Shown: positions 21,603 to 33,138, numbered from the stretch's first letter. The stretch is DNA of 64,000 nucleotides from Macrolepiota albuminosa (GCA_027475525.1 JAMWFC010000051.1:62001-126000); one strand, 5' to 3'. A program made the numbers and translations. Notes: generated from the sequence alone by a model not told the origin.

Positions 21603-24004
21603 ATGTCTTTCCGCATTCAACTCCGCCCTGTTCCCTCCCGTGAGGCTCAAGACGCCGCCTCGGCCTATATCGAAAAGGCGAACAATTTCTTAAGCGGATC
21701 GAAGGCGTTGGCGCGGACGCGCCAGTAAATTTGGTGGTTGCCGTCATGAAGCTGTACGAGCGGTGGCTGGAGGTGCGCGTTCTTGGCGTGGGATGGGATC
21801 GCGAAATCGAGGTTCGGGAATGGTGCCGGTCGCGGTACCTGGATCATCGTGGCGCAGAGTGGCTAGCGCCCTATGCTCGATTTGTAAGTAGCTTCTAGTT
21901 CTTGCCGTGTCGCTAGCTGATTGGGTTCCTAGGCGCCTCCTCCTGTCCCCACCATTGAGGACGAGTTGGAGGATATCCTTTCGGGTGCCTTGCCGATGAC
22001 GGTAAGCGCGCCTGCGCCTGAGTAAGTATTCCTAACCCATTCTTTTGACTTAGCTTTGGTCTGACTTGTCGCCCCATAGCAAACAGGAGGTGTTGGCGCC
22101 TCTGGCGCGCATGCAAGTGGCCGAGGAACTGGCGACGCGGCAAGAGGAAGTGTCTCAGGATGCCCGGGAGATCACCAGGGCTCTGGAGGAGCGGGAGCGG
22201 GTCAGGGAGTTGGCGGAGGAGATGGAGGGAGTGGCTGCGGGGAAGGCGCCTGCCGTTGAGAGGCAGGCGGTAGCAGAGGGATCCGGCAAGGTAGGTCGCG
22301 CCGGCAGCACCTTGAGCCCAGTGCTGCCGGCTAGCAAGTCGGGCTCGCCGAGGAAGCCGGCAGGTGCTTCCAAACGCAAGGTAAGTGCTGTTTTTGCTTG
22401 CCGTTGCCGACGGTCGCTAACGACATTTACAGAGTCGCAAGGCGGCTCCTCAATACGCGGTGAGTGGTACTCTTCTTTTTGGCCTGAAATCACTAAGTCA
22501 TTGTAGGCGCCAACACAATCGAGCTTTGACGACAAGGAGCTCAAAGGACTTTTGTTGCCGCGTCGCGAGGAGGCAGTCCTGGATGAGGGGCAGGAGGCCG
22601 GGGTCGTAATGGAGGAAATGAAGGGGAAGAAGACCGTTTCCTTAGCGACACGGCAAGCATTCAAGGAGGCGCGGGGAGCGGTAAGTGACTCTTCTATCTT
22701 TTTGAGCTTTCTCTGACTTATAGCGCTAGTGTGACAAGTGCTGGGCGGATAACGACCCAGAAGGCTGCTGGTTCCCGACTGGGGCCCAGCCTTGCTATTG
22801 CTGTGGTGCCCTCAAGCGCGCTTGCACCATCGACGGGGCCAAAAGTCGCGAGCGTGGCGGCGCGCCAGACGCACTTGTCGAGAAGACATTTTCGCGCGCA
22901 GTTTTGGTGAGGAGGGCCAGGGAGTTTGTGGAGGGCCAGAGGAAGAAGGTCGCTGCCGGTGGTATGGCAGTCGTTGGACGAGCCTCCTTGGCGTTGCCGA
23001 CGCGCCAAGGAGATGGATCAGAAACAGTCGGCAACCGAGGCGCCGGCGAGCGCCAAGGGACTTTGGTCCCAGAAAAACGACAAGCCCCTTCCCCCAGCAA
23101 AGGGAAGGGCAAAGCCAAGCGACCTCGGGTAGTGTCGTCGCCTTCCCCCTCGCCAACCCCTCAAGACATCGAAATGGCCGATCTCGAAAAGGCCTTGGCG
23201 GCGAGTCGCCTGCCTCCTCGCGATTCTGAGGCAGGCCCAAGTGGCCTTCTGTCGCCTATTCATTTGGCGGCGAGGTCCCTTGGTGAGGAGCAGGAGGTAG
23301 GAGAACGGGAAGCGGTTGGCGACTCGGCGCCTCAAGAGGAGCGGGAAGACGCTCCTGCAGACGTCGAGATGGGGGAGGAGAAGGCAGAGGGGGCGGCAAT
23401 GGGAGGGGATGAGGATGCTGAAGGGGAGGTGGATGAAACCTTGGCGACGCAGCGCCAAGGCGACGAGGAGGTGGTAGCGGGAGAGGGCGAGGAAGCGGCA
23501 GGAGTCGCCAGGGAGGAGCCTGAGTGGCGCTGGCTACCTCCCTACAGTAGCGTGGCCCCTTGGGAGGTTTCAGACCCGGAGGACGTTGCCGGTCTGGAGC
23601 CTAGGCGCCCCGTAATCGCCAGGATCAATCCTGCTTGGACGCCTCAACCGCAGCCAACGGTCACAGGCGACGCCTTCAACTGGCTGGGACAAGACCTCGT
23701 GTACCCGGTAGTGGCGCTTAACCCGCGGGAGATGCTGGAGCGGTTTTCGAGGAGGGCGGCAACGATGGAGGCGGCAATGGGGCGAGAACGGGAGCGAGTC
23801 CGAGGGCAGCTCATGGCGCTGAGGTTGCGCTATGCCAACCTTGGTCGTAGCCTTAGCGTCCTTCGCGACTACCAGGCAGATTGCCAAGCCGCCATCGATT
23901 GGCAGGCCGCCAATAACATCTTGCCGGGCGACCTGCTTCCTCTTCGCGACTCTTCGCTGCCGATTTCCGACGACTCCCTGCCGATGGACGATGAGAGCGA
24001 TTAA
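21603..24004 (+). pseudogene. Element I antisense accessory gene (Zn2Cys6-like cluster protein)
   Basis: Six exons: 21603-21883, 21933-22001, 22054-22380, 22433-22459, 22507-22680, 22730-24004 (TAA). Exon sizes parallel element III (69, 174 bp identical). Exon 6 starts with six cysteines CX2CX8CX8CX2CX6C (22730-22825), then a basic KGKGKAKRPR/SPSPSP tract, an acidic low-complexity stretch, and a coiled coil with ERERVRGQLMALRLRY (about 23760-23900), ending in an Asp/Ser-rich tail. The only defect seen is a one-base deletion in exon 1 near 21693, in a patch rich in homopolymer losses, so it may be a sequencing error. Expected product about 717 residues. It lies antisense to pol, tail to tail. 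A zinc-dependent DNA-binding role is inferred only from cysteine spacing. Confidence 0.85.
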
Positions 24005-24423
24005 ACGAACCTTAGCGTAGATAGGTCGTTTACTGTACAGTTTTTTTTTTTTTTTGATACCGCCTCTATATATATTGCCATTTCCCTGCCGCGTGAAAGA
24101 ATAAGTCCAATAATCTGAGTTAGCGTAGCGGCAGAGAGCAGAGAAAGTAAAGCAGGCAGCAAGTATTCTGAAGTAGGTTTTAGCAAAAGGAGTTGTAGGT
24201 GAGGGACTTAGACAAATTTTTGAGAAAAGGGAAACGCTCAGTAAATCATCATAGCGAAAAACCCTTGGCGAGAGTTGCGCAAGGCGCTAAGTGTTGGCGA
24301 CACGCTAGCGCTGCGACTTGACTATGTAAAGAAATGTCTGTTGAATATAGTATAGTAAGTCACGGCAAGAAAGATAAGTAAGGTAAGTAATAGAAAAATA
24401 GGAGCTTATCAGTACTGTCTTTT
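24005..24423. other. Intergenic region between accessory gene and pol of element I
   Basis: No gene. It holds a run of T (about 24039-24055), the conserved block GGGAAACGCTCAGTAAATCA, continuing TCATAGC, at 24229-24264, and several AGCGCT words. It probably contains the 3' ends of two convergent transcripts. Confidence 0.55.
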
Positions 24424-27400
24424 CTAATCATTTTCTTCCTCTTCAACTAGAGTCGGTAAGTCATCATCGTCCAATAATTCTGTTTCTTCAAGTTCCCTAA
24501 GCTTGGCGGTGTCGATATCTAGCGCTTCAAGCGGCAAGTCGATTTGTTCCCTAATTCTGTTTCTTCAAGTTCCCTAAGCTTGGCGGTGTCGATATCTAGC
24601 GCTTCAAGCGGCAAGTCGATTTGTTCCTGGCGAGATACGGTAATAGGCAAAAAGCGGCAACAGGTCGATGTAGTACTGAACCATCTAATTCACAGCACGT
24701 AAGCGCCTCCACGGTTACGAGAGATAACTACCAAAGGTCCTAGATAGCGAGGGCGCATTTCTTGTTGTATGATGTTTCGATTTTGGAGTTGCGCATAAGC
24801 ACTAGCGCACCCTCGGGAAGTTGTAATCTTTGATAGTGGCGCTATGCTCGGTTTCGAATCGCAGGGCTGCTTGGCGACGGGCGCTAAAAACTACCTCGTG
24901 AAGTCGCTCCAAATTTCTTTCCTTCGTTGGAGGTCAATAGCTCGTCTGGCGATAAGGTCGGTAGTCGCTAAGATGCTGTTGGGTCGCTGAAGATAAGTTC
25001 TTCTAATGTCGGCAGGAGTAACGGATGGGGTGCCAGTAGCGGTAGTAGGGTAACAACCCATGCGCTTACGAATAGTAACTCTTTCCGACCAGAACACTGA
25101 ATAGGTCGCTTCGCTCCAACGAGACGTCGCATCGACTGCCTTGAAGAGTGCTTGCCGAACGTCAAAGTGGGGTCTCTCTACCAGTCCATTGGCGCGCTTG
25201 TTGTAGCCAGATACTCGAATGTGGTGAATTTTGTATTTCTTGGCGAGGTAAGTTAGCGCTTTGATGATGGGCGCACCGTTATCCGTGACGATTTCTCTTA
25301 GCGCTCCCCAACGGCAGATGACGTCTTCAAATAGCCACTTGGCGACCGCGTCGGTATTTTCTCTTTGGAGCATTCGAAATTCAGGCCAGTGGATTAGCGA
25401 ACAACGACCTTGAATGATATACTTGTAGCGACCAGACTTGGGCATATGCATGGTGTCGACGTAGATTTTGCTGAAGAGGGGAGCTGGCGTTGCAACGGTT
25501 GGCGGTATGAGTACTTGGCGCGTTTGTTGGATTTGGCAGAGGTGGCAAGTCCTGATGTACCAGGCGATGTCGGCGCTAGCGTGTGGCCACCAGAATCGTT
25601 CTAGCAGAGAAGCTCGGGTAGCGTACAGACCTCGATGTCCTAGCTCGTCATGCATAGCGCGCAAGACCCGTAAGCGACCTTCTGGCTTGATGATCAACTT
25701 GTGGGCGCCATCTCGATTTCGTCGCCAAAGTCGGTTGTCGGTAAAGAAGAAGTGGGTAGCGTATCGGATAAAGGTAGCGTATTGTTCGTCGGTAAGGTCT
25801 GGGGGTCGCTTAAGGTCTTGTATCCATTGGTCGACTAGTAACAAGCGACTGTCTTCCGCCTTTGCCTTGGCGGATCGGGGGACGGCATCGTAGGTCAGGT
25901 TTCTGCTGTCTTCTCTTAGCGACTGGGGTTCCTGTACGACTTTTACTGGAGGCGAATTTTGACTGAAAATGCTTGCCGTGTAGAATGTGAAGGGTGCGCT
26001 AAAGGTCTCGGGGCGGTAAGAGACAATGGGATGCAAAAATATGCTGGTAGGCTGTTGCCGTCGTAGTAGGGGAATCGGTTGTTGTATGAGGTGCACGAAA
26101 CCATGTAGTCGGTCGACCCAGTCCTCGAAATCGCTATCAGCCTGTGGGTCCACTGCCGGGTCGCCAGGCTGCCGTGGTCGCCTAGAGAGTCCATCTGGTC
26201 CGTGGAAAGAGCTCTTGACGTGTACCAACTCAAAGTGAAACATGAGGATAGCGACTACCCACCGGTTCATACTAGCGGATGGCTGGATGTCGGGATTCTG
26301 CAGCATGCCTTTGATGTACCTAGCGTCGACTTCAACAATTAGGTTCCGGACGCCAATCAAATACATCTTTAGCGCCCGGAATGCTTTGAACAGTCCATAG
26401 AGTTCTAGCTTAGGCTGACTGTAGCGAGACTCTCTGTCGTTTAGCGTAATAGACCCAAAGCGGTTGTAGCGTCGCTGTTTCCGATTGTCGCTAAGGCACT
26501 GGCACAAGAAGTAGCCAACGGCAATGTACGAGGTATCCACCGCCAAGATGACAGGGTCGGCAGAGCTATAGTCGATTGGAACTAGGGGCTTGGCGTCTTG
26601 TAAGGCTTTTACTAAATCTCGTTGGGCAGTGACCTGGTCTGGCCCAAATTCGAAGGGCTCGTTAGCGCGGGTGAGTCGGTTAAGGGCATGTGCGCGATGG
26701 GCAAAGTTCTTGACGAATATCCTGAGAACGCCAACGGTGCCAAGAAATGCGCGAACTTCTGATAAGTCGCGGCAAGGACCCCATCGCTCCAGGAGTGCTA
26801 AGCGAGACTCGTCGGGAACGCGACCGTCGGGTGTGCAGATGTGACCAAGGATTTTGAACCTTGGCGCGCAAAGGAGGAGCTTGTGACCGCTAAAGGTTCC
26901 ACCGCTATACTTCATGCGTTGGAGGACTCGGTTGAGCAACTGGAAAAAATCCCATAGCGCTAAGCGAATATTGGGGTTTTCGGGATGGGTCACCGGTAAG
27001 CCGTTCACGAGTCGCCAGTCTTTGGGGCCTTTGACGCCAACGTCATCAATGAAGCTTAAGACGTTATGCGGTATCTCGGGTTGGAGGATGAATGTGATGT
27101 CGTCATGGAATATGGGGACTGAGTTTGTCCAGCCCATCGGCAAGGTGACTAGGCGCAGTGCGCCAAACGGAGTTTGAAAGGTGGTGAGGTCACGGGAAGA
27201 TGGGTGTATTAAGCGTTCATCGTAGCCAACGTAAAGATCAAGGGTGGCGCCACAGATACGCCCGGCAAAGGACTCGGCAAAGTGGTCAGGGAAAGGCGGT
27301 ACGCCAGAGTGTCGTATGGTTACTCTATTCAGCGGCTCAAGACTGTGAACTATGCGTAGATTGCCGTTCTTTTTGAGGACACAGAACCAACGGGAGCGGT

Positions 27401-28232
27401 AAGAACTGTTTGAGGGCTCGTAGACGCCAGCCTGTATCTTGGTCCTAATGATCTGGCAGACCTCGGCCTCGATCCCAGGCGGTAACGGTCGGTTGTGCTC
27501 AGTCCACGGCACGTGGGGGATGGTCGGGATGACGACAGGCGGGAAGAAATCTGTACGTAGACTGCCGCGTTCGGAGTCCTCCCAAGCAAAAGCTTTGTCT
27601 TGCTTAGCGACAAGATCGGTAAGGACGTTCAACTCATCTTTGGTCAAAAATCCTGTGTCGTGCTCCTTGGCGAACTGCTGCTGGCGTTCCTCGGTAAAAC
27701 GTCCTGTGGGCTGAAAGGGTGGCGGATTTGGTGACAAGGTCGGTATGTCGGCAAGAGGGTCGCCAATGATCTGGCGCTCGATTCTAAACGTCTCGGGAGA
27801 GTGCGTAGCGATTGGTTTTGTTTTAAGCGCAACTGGCTTATATTTCTTTTTAACTTGTACCCCTTTCCTTTTGGGAGCGTTAGCTTGGTTATACACAGAG
27901 GTGGAAAGGGGAACTGTAGCCTGAGGAGCGGCAAGTCCAAGAACGGCAGGAGACGAGGCTCCGGGAAGAGTGGTGAGATAAGTATCGGTAGACGCAATAT
28001 TTTGAAATGACTCGGAAGCGGTAAGATATAAGTAGGCAAGAGAGGAGTCGGTAATATTTTGATTTTTCTGGGAAAGCTCTGCGTCGGTAGTGGGTAAAGT
28101 AGTTAAAACATCTTCGTCAAGAAAAGCAGTAGACATAACAGTTACAAGACCAGTTGAATGGTCAAATTCCAGCGTTAGCGCTACATCTCCGTGATCGTCG
28201 CCAATCACCTCCTCGATGGTCTGTGAAAACAC
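24424..28232 (-). CDS. pol: Element I pol: RT, RNase H, integrase
   Basis: It is open from 28232 to about 25060 on the minus strand (over 1,050 residues). It is in -1 relative to gag, with a 28 bp overlap and no ATG at the junction (GTGA stands where element II has ATGA). RT has FIDDVGVKGP; RNase H has AVDTSYIAVG and VEVDARYIKG; integrase has HDELGHRG and CHLC, then YVDTMHMP (Asp kept), TDNGAP and NGLVERPH, so the catalytic set is complete. From about 25060 to the stop at 24424-24426 several one-base losses and a 77 bp artefact (24475-24627) break the frame. Compared with element III these are homopolymer-type changes, so they may be sequencing errors rather than decay. Confidence 0.9.
24475..24627. 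repeat. 77 bp tandem artefact 13
   Basis: Period 77 (76 matching bases), at the end of pol of element I. Confidence 0.88.
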
Positions 28233-30517
28233 CGGTGTGGAGGCTCGTTGGCGTGTTGGTCGGTAAACTCCGGGGGCTTAGCGCGGGCGCCTTTTCGTTG
28301 TCCCCTAGGGAACGTTGGCACCGTTCGTCGGATTCCGGAGTTGGGGTCGCTAATGGTGAGGGTCGTTTCCTCGTCGGTAACTGTCTTGACGACTGATCGC
28401 GCCAAGACGTCGAAAGGTCTGCCAAGTAGTAGGTCGTATGCGGGGGAGCGTAAAATGTGGATCTGAAGATAAAACGTAATGTCGCCAAGGGTGCACGGCA
28501 CATTCTTGGCGAGGCCTAGGGATCTGTCTACCGTTCCGTTAGCGCTCTGCATGTTTAATATAACGGTAGGGTCGTATATGAGGCCTAGATCGTTAGCGAC
28601 TTCTGCTGCCATAGAAATAATCTGAGACCCGCTATCCACGATTGCCTCTACTTCGTGCTTGTTGTCTACTGTTAGCGCTACCGAGCGGATAGCGTGCGAT
28701 TCTTGAGCGACGGTAAGGATTGCGGGGTCCTCTCCATGGTCCACAGATCTAAGGTAGGTCTCCACTGGGTCCACCGAGGTGGCGTTAGCGATGGGGTCGG
28801 CAAGAGGTTCATTGGTGTCGGGAGCGTCGATGGTAACAGAGAAACCAGGAAGCGCATCGTCTAGTTCATCAACCTCGGCAACGGCTGTCGCCAAGGGTCG
28901 TCGGGGAGTGACTGCCGTCTTGACTTGGTTGCGGACGTCGGGAGCAATACTACAAAGCTCTTCTACTGATAAGGTAACATTGGTTTTCATGATGCGGTTA
29001 AAGACGTGGTTGGATTTCTCGATATCGAATATTGGCGCAGTAGGTCGGTAGCCACCCTCAGGACGTTTCTCGGGAGCGGCAAAGTTTCGTTGTGCGGGAG
29101 CGTGATAACGGTCGGGAATCCCGGAGTAGGGATGGAGAGGCGGCAAAGGCGGTTCGGGAGCGGTAGCGGACGACGAGGGTTCTGGAGCAGGAGCAGGAGC
29201 AGTAGCAGGCGGTGCGGCAGGAGAAGGTGTCGGTAACTTGCTAGCGGGAGGCATCGGCTTATATCCTTTGAGAGGTTGTTTGGGCTGCTTAACTTCAACC
29301 CCATCAAAGACCTGGTTCTTTAGCGAATCTAATTCCTGCTGCAGCTTGGCGATACGCTCTTCCCGCGAGAAAGTAGGGTGGTCGCCAACGCTGTCGAAAT
29401 GTAGGACCTCGTGAATCATCTGCTGTTGGGTCGCCTGTTCGGGGTCGGGGTTAGCGTTGCCAGATAGCGTGCCGGTAACGATTTGTCCTGGGTTGCGCCT
29501 ATGCCATTCATCAACTCGCTCCTGGAAGGACTTCTTGTCTGGGTAGTTGGGGATGGTGGCGCCAGTGGTGAGGACTATCTTGCCGTCGATAGCTCGTCGA
29601 ATTCTACCTTGGCGAACGTAATTCTCGAGGGTAGCGCAGCGTCCTCTAGTCATGGTGTGGCCAATTTCCCCACAGAAGTGGCAAGGGCCAGGTGCGGGTA
29701 CGTTAGCGGGTCGGTTAGCAGTCAGGTTGGTGGTAATCATAGTTTCAATACGTGTCATAGCGGAAGCGACAGCGGCGGTAATCGCAGCATTGAGCTCCTC
29801 CTTCTTAACGAAGTCGGCAACAGGAGGCGGGATGGGAATGATACCGTTAGTTCGCTCAGGTGGTGGGCTCATCCTAGCGCGCTGCAGTCCAACGCCAGTG
29901 TCCGTTCCCTTGAGAACCCATTTACCGGCTTCAAAGACGTCGGCAACGTTATAGGGCTCGTCTGGGTGATGAGCCTGATGAACTATCTCTAGGCGACGAG
30001 CAATACGAGTCCAAAGCGAAGTCGGGATGCCTTGCTGGAACAGGCGACGCTCCTCGTTAATATAGAGCTTGCCGTTCTGCAGGAGCCACCTAGCGATTTT
30101 CTGGAACTCGCGGTAATACGTAGAGAACGCGCCAAGCGACGATGTGCCACTGTCGAAAGATTCCTGTACTAGTTTCTGTAACTCGTTTACCGTGTATCGG
30201 GTAGCCTCCTCAGCGCCAGGGTACAGCTGGATAACTGCCGTCTTCCAGTCCTCATACGAAGCGCCTTGAGCTGGAGCTGGCGGTGCGGCAGGGACAAAGG
30301 CGGCAAACTCCGTAAGACCTGTCCACGTCTCTGCCGTGTCATACGATACGTATCTTGCCGCGTACTCCTTCATCTGCGTGTGGTCGGTAATGTTACAATC
30401 TCTGAATAGATACTCCAACTCCTTGAAATACTGGGAGAGCTCCCGTGGCTTGGTCTCGTCCCATTTCGGTGCCGAGAAGTGGTTGCGTGGCGGCATGCGC
30501 TGGACTTGTTGTTCCAT
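28205..30517 (-). CDS. gag: Element I gag-protease, intact
   Basis: An uninterrupted 770-residue frame starting MEQQVQRMPPRNHF. Order: Gln/Pro-rich start, capsid-like region to about residue 220, zinc knuckle CHFCGEIGHTMTRGRC (CX2CX4HX6C), a short coiled segment (EERIAKLQQELDSLKNQ), a Pro/Ala linker, then the protease with DSGSQIISMA. The last residues overlap pol in the -1 frame. This is the best gag of the window and serves as reference for elements II, III and V. It forms the virus-like particle and processes the polyprotein, as in the Ty3/gypsy family generally. Confidence 0.93.
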   Translation of the reverse strand: MEQQVQRMPPRNHFSAPKWDETKPRELSQYFKELEYLFRDCNITDHTQMKEYAARYVSYDTAETWTGLTEFAAFVPAAPPAPAQGASYEDWKTAVIQLYPGAEEATRYTVNELQKLVQESFDSGTSSLGAFSTYYREFQKIARWLLQNGKLYINEERRLFQQGIPTSLWTRIARRLEIVHQAHHPDEPYNVADVFEAGKWVLKGTDTGVGLQRARMSPPPERTNGIIPIPPPVADFVKKEELNAAITAAVASAMTRIETMITTNLTANRPANVPAPGPCHFCGEIGHTMTRGRCATLENYVRQGRIRRAIDGKIVLTTGATIPNYPDKKSFQERVDEWHRRNPGQIVTGTLSGNANPDPEQATQQQMIHEVLHFDSVGDHPTFSREERIAKLQQELDSLKNQVFDGVEVKQPKQPLKGYKPMPPASKLPTPSPAAPPATAPAPAPEPSSSATAPEPPLPPLHPYSGIPDRYHAPAQRNFAAPEKRPEGGYRPTAPIFDIEKSNHVFNRIMKTNVTLSVEELCSIAPDVRNQVKTAVTPRRPLATAVAEVDELDDALPGFSVTIDAPDTNEPLADPIANATSVDPVETYLRSVDHGEDPAILTVAQESHAIRSVALTVDNKHEVEAIVDSGSQIISMAAEVANDLGLIYDPTVILNMQSANGTVDRSLGLAKNVPCTLGDITFYLQIHILRSPAYDLLLGRPFDVLARSVVKTVTDEETTLTISDPNSGIRRTVPTFPRGQRKGARAKPPEFTDQHANEPPHRCFHRPSRR

Positions 30518-30872
30518 AGCGACTGTGTTGGCGAGTTCGGTTAGCGGTAGTGGGGAAGGAGTTCTAGAAATTGGCGACGGGGTAAGAGAAATGAGTTGTG
30601 AAAGAGGCGTTAGCGGAGTAATGGGGGTGATTGGTTGCGGTACGGTAAATGGCGACGCTAAGGGGTCGTCGGCACTGTAATCGAGGGAATGCGGGAAGAG
30701 ATCAGGAAAAGCGTCTACAGTGGCGTTCTGTAGTTCCTGGGCGAGAGAGAGACCCGGTAAGGCACCAGGTGGTTGTGGGGTTGATGGGTGGGAAGGAGCT
30801 ATGCCTTCTGCCGACTGGTCTAGCAGGCGGCGCCTACGCTGGAGACGGGTTTCTGGCGGAATTCTGCCCTAG
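30518..30872 (-). other. Element I gag leader, open without an ATG
   Basis: From a TAG just downstream of the primer-binding site the gag frame is open up to the MEQ start, with no ATG. The peptide contains RLQRRRRLLDQS and PGALPGLSLAQEL, alignable with the leader of family B. Confidence 0.5.
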
Positions 30873-30894
30873 AGATCCCTCGCGGTGGGCTCCA
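30873..30894 (-). promoter_or_regulatory. tRNA-type primer-binding site of element I
   Basis: On the minus strand, TGGAGCCCACCGCGAGG lies three bases after the 5' LTR; the next bases (GATCTCT) differ from element II (GGTTCT). Confidence 0.72.
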
Positions 30895-30897
30895 ATT

Positions 30898-31849
30898 TGA
30901 TGACGCCCAAAGTTTGGTCAGTAACAAATGTAGCTAAAGTGTTACCTAACCAAGAGTGTGCGTTGGGCGCGCTATAAGTGTGTTGAGGAGTCCCGGGCAG
31001 GTCCCAGAGAACGCGTCTGTGAAAAAGGGTAAAAGTCGGTAACGGGGTCGGCAAGTGGTAAGCGCTAAGGTAAAGCGCCTAAGGAAATGCGGTAAGTGAA
31101 CACGGCAAGGGTGAGCGGCAAGAGCACGATAAGCTTAGCGAGGTTCTAAGCGTCGATAATGCCTGCCGTAGTTGCAAGGCGCGAGTATGTCGAGTGTTGG
31201 CGAACGTCTGTAACTACCGATGAGTTTTGACGTTGCCGACCGTAGCGTAAATGAGCTCTTGAGCGTAAGGGAGACTGAAGTAAGGGGGAAACTGTGGTCT
31301 ATTCGTCTGCTGTTCTGTATGTACAAGTCGGTAAGTAATATATATACTACAAGGAGTTCACCGTCGCCAGTGGCTAATGACGCCAGAGTGCGGTAAACTG
31401 GAAAATTTCAAAGGGGTAGCTCCAACGGTTTCAGATCCCTACCGCCCATTCAAGAGCCTTAGCGACGCCAGGCGACAGATCGCGAAGCTAAACCATCACT
31501 CCATCACCCTTCTGTCTGTCAGAACCCCTAAGCGACGTTGGGCGCCAAATCGAGACGGTAAGCGGTGTCAGACGCCAAGGTCAAACGCCAAGCTGTCCGT
31601 CAGTTTTTGATAGATCATCAAGCTTCTCGCTAAGCGCTGTCGTCAGTGACTGATGCCATCTGTCAGTTGTCATTCTGTCTGCCGATCGGCGCTATCACTG
31701 ATTGGATCTGCTTCTTGCCGTGCGCGGCCGTCAGAAATGGCTTAAAATGGGTAGAACGCGTGCGCTAAGTTCGGAACGAGTGCGGCAAGGTTTCCGGAGC
31801 CGGTGCCGAGCCTGCCGTTGATGCGCCTAACCTGTATGGGGTCCTATCA
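30898..31849 (-). repeat. Element I 5' LTR
   Basis: 952 bp; on the plus strand it starts TGATGACGCCCAAAG and ends GGTCCTATCA. It is free of the 77 bp artefacts. On the sense strand ACTTATAGCGCG near 30980 may serve as TATA element. Confidence 0.93.
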
Positions 31850-32356
31850 GCGCTAAAGATCTCGGGGCGGTAAGGGACAATGGGATGTAAAAGGATACTG
31901 GCTGGTTGTTGCCGTCGTAGTAGGGGAATTGGCTGTTGTATAAGGTGCACAAAACCATGTAATCTGTCGATCCAGTCCTCGAAATTGCTATCAGCCTGTG
32001 GATCCACTGCCAGGTCGCCAGGTTGTTGTGGTCGCCTAGAGAGTCCATCTGGTCTGTGGAAAGAGCTCTTGACATGTACCAACTCAAAGTGAAACATGAG
32101 GATAGCGACTACCCACCGGTTCATGCTAGCGGATGGCTGAATATCGGGATTCTGCAGCATGTCTTTGATGTACCTAGCATTGACTTCAACAATAAGGTTC
32201 TGCATGCCAATCAAATACATCTTTAGCGACCGGAAGGCTTTGAAGAGTCCATAGAGCTCTAGCTTAGGCTGACTGTAGCGAGATTCTCTGTCGTTTAGTG
32301 TAATAGACCCAAAGCGGTTATAACATCACTGTTTCCGATTGTCGCTAAGGCACTGG
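31850..32356 (-). pseudogene. pol: Element III pol, RNase H segment
   Basis: A piece of pol between elements I and IV. It encodes the RNase H C-terminal half (MYLIGMQNLIVEVNARY ... PDGLSRRP) and the linker to the integrase. One acidic RNase H residue is changed (VEVN for VEVD of element I). The first four bases are the right TSD of element I; the last five bases up to 32361 are the left TSD of element IV. Confidence 0.85.
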
Positions 32357-32361
32357 CACAA
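32357..32361. repeat. TSD of element IV, left copy (CACAA)
   Basis: Pairs with 43166-43170. The intact pol of element I (about 26500-26520) reads GGCACAAGAAGTAGCC, so removal of element IV restores the gene. Confidence 0.93.
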
Positions 32362-32696
32362 TGTCACGACCCCTCTCCTCCGGGCCCACCCCGGGACACC
32401 CCCGGGACACCATCCGGGACCCTCCCTCCGACCCCACAGGACACGCCCCGCCATCACGACCGCCGACACCGCCATCACACGCATCAAGGACCGCCATCAG
32501 CCACCTCCGGCCCCGATCAACGATCGGATCACGCAACTCGTTCCCGGCCATCATGCATCACGCATCACGGCTCCACCCACGCCAATTGATCGCACGCCCC
32601 ACACGCGCAATCCCGGTATGCAGCCCCTGCCGCTACTCAATGACCCCCGGGACCCATCCCAGACATCCCGGAACCCCGAGACCCGGTCCCGTAGTA

Positions 32697-32739
32697 CTTA
32701 TAGCGTAGTTTCCTGTTGTATTCGCTAGTCTTGATATTA
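32697..32739 (+). promoter_or_regulatory. TATA-like box and self-primer sequence of element IV
   Basis: ACTTATAGC (about 32697-32705) lies some 27 bp before AGTCTTGATATTA (32727-32739), which is exactly complementary to the primer-binding site at 33258-33270. In Tf1-type self-priming the primer is the 5' end of the RNA, so the start site is placed at about 32727. The same pair of motifs is kept in the LTR of element VI (self-primer 63851-63863) and in the solo LTR. Confidence 0.7.
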
Positions 32740-32823
32740 CATTGCTTTACTTGGATTGTTGTGTGCCCTCTGCTTGACTGGTACGCATTGACTGGCACGC
32801 TTTTGACTGGCACGCTTGAATAT

Positions 32824-32977
32824 TCGCGTGCTCTAAGATTGGTACGCACTTCGCGACTTAAATTTGCTAACTTGGTCTCGTCTTAGAACCTCCGGTTCAC
32901 TCGCGTGCTCTAAGATTGGTACGCACTTCGCGACTTAAATTTGCTAACTTGGTCTCGTCTTAGAACCTCCGGTTCAC
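32824..32977. repeat. 77 bp tandem artefact 14
   Basis: Period 77, in the 5' LTR of element IV. Confidence 0.9.
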
Positions 32978-32983
32978 GACTCG

Positions 32984-33138
32984 ACCCCCACCCAAACTCC
33001 CCAGCTACTTACCACCCAAAACCCCCGGACCAAATCCCCTTCCCCGGGATTCCCCTGTCCACCCCCACCCAAACTCCCCAGCTACTTACCACCCAAAACC
33101 CCCGGACCAAATCCCCTTCCCCGGGATTCCCCTGTCCA
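32984..33138. repeat. 77 bp tandem artefact 15
   Basis: Period 77, in the 5' LTR of element IV; the 3' LTR has a single copy. Confidence 0.9.

Larger units (their letters stand above)
20343..31849 (-). mobile_element. Element I, family A Ty3/gypsy retrotransposon
   Basis: It is the best-preserved family A copy, in minus sense: 5' LTR 30898-31849, primer-binding site 30873-30894, gag-protease 28205-30517, pol 24424-28232, antisense accessory gene 21603-24004, polypurine tract and hairpin at about 21444-21478, 3' LTR 20343-21443. It is inserted in the pol of element III with TSD GCGC. Gag-protease and most of pol are open. Small indels cluster in 20.3-22.0 kb and 24.4-25.1 kb. Confidence 0.95.

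Noticed and set aside
24039..24055. Run of T that could be the poly(A) of a reverse-oriented retrogene or SINE
   Set aside because: It lies just after the accessory gene stop inside element I, with no target duplication or separate body; a simple homopolymer is more likely.
32778..32815. Short direct repeats (TTGACTGGYACGC) suggestive of a CRISPR-like array
   Set aside because: Units are adjacent without spacers, present in all family C LTRs, and the genome is fungal; they are LTR-internal repeats.
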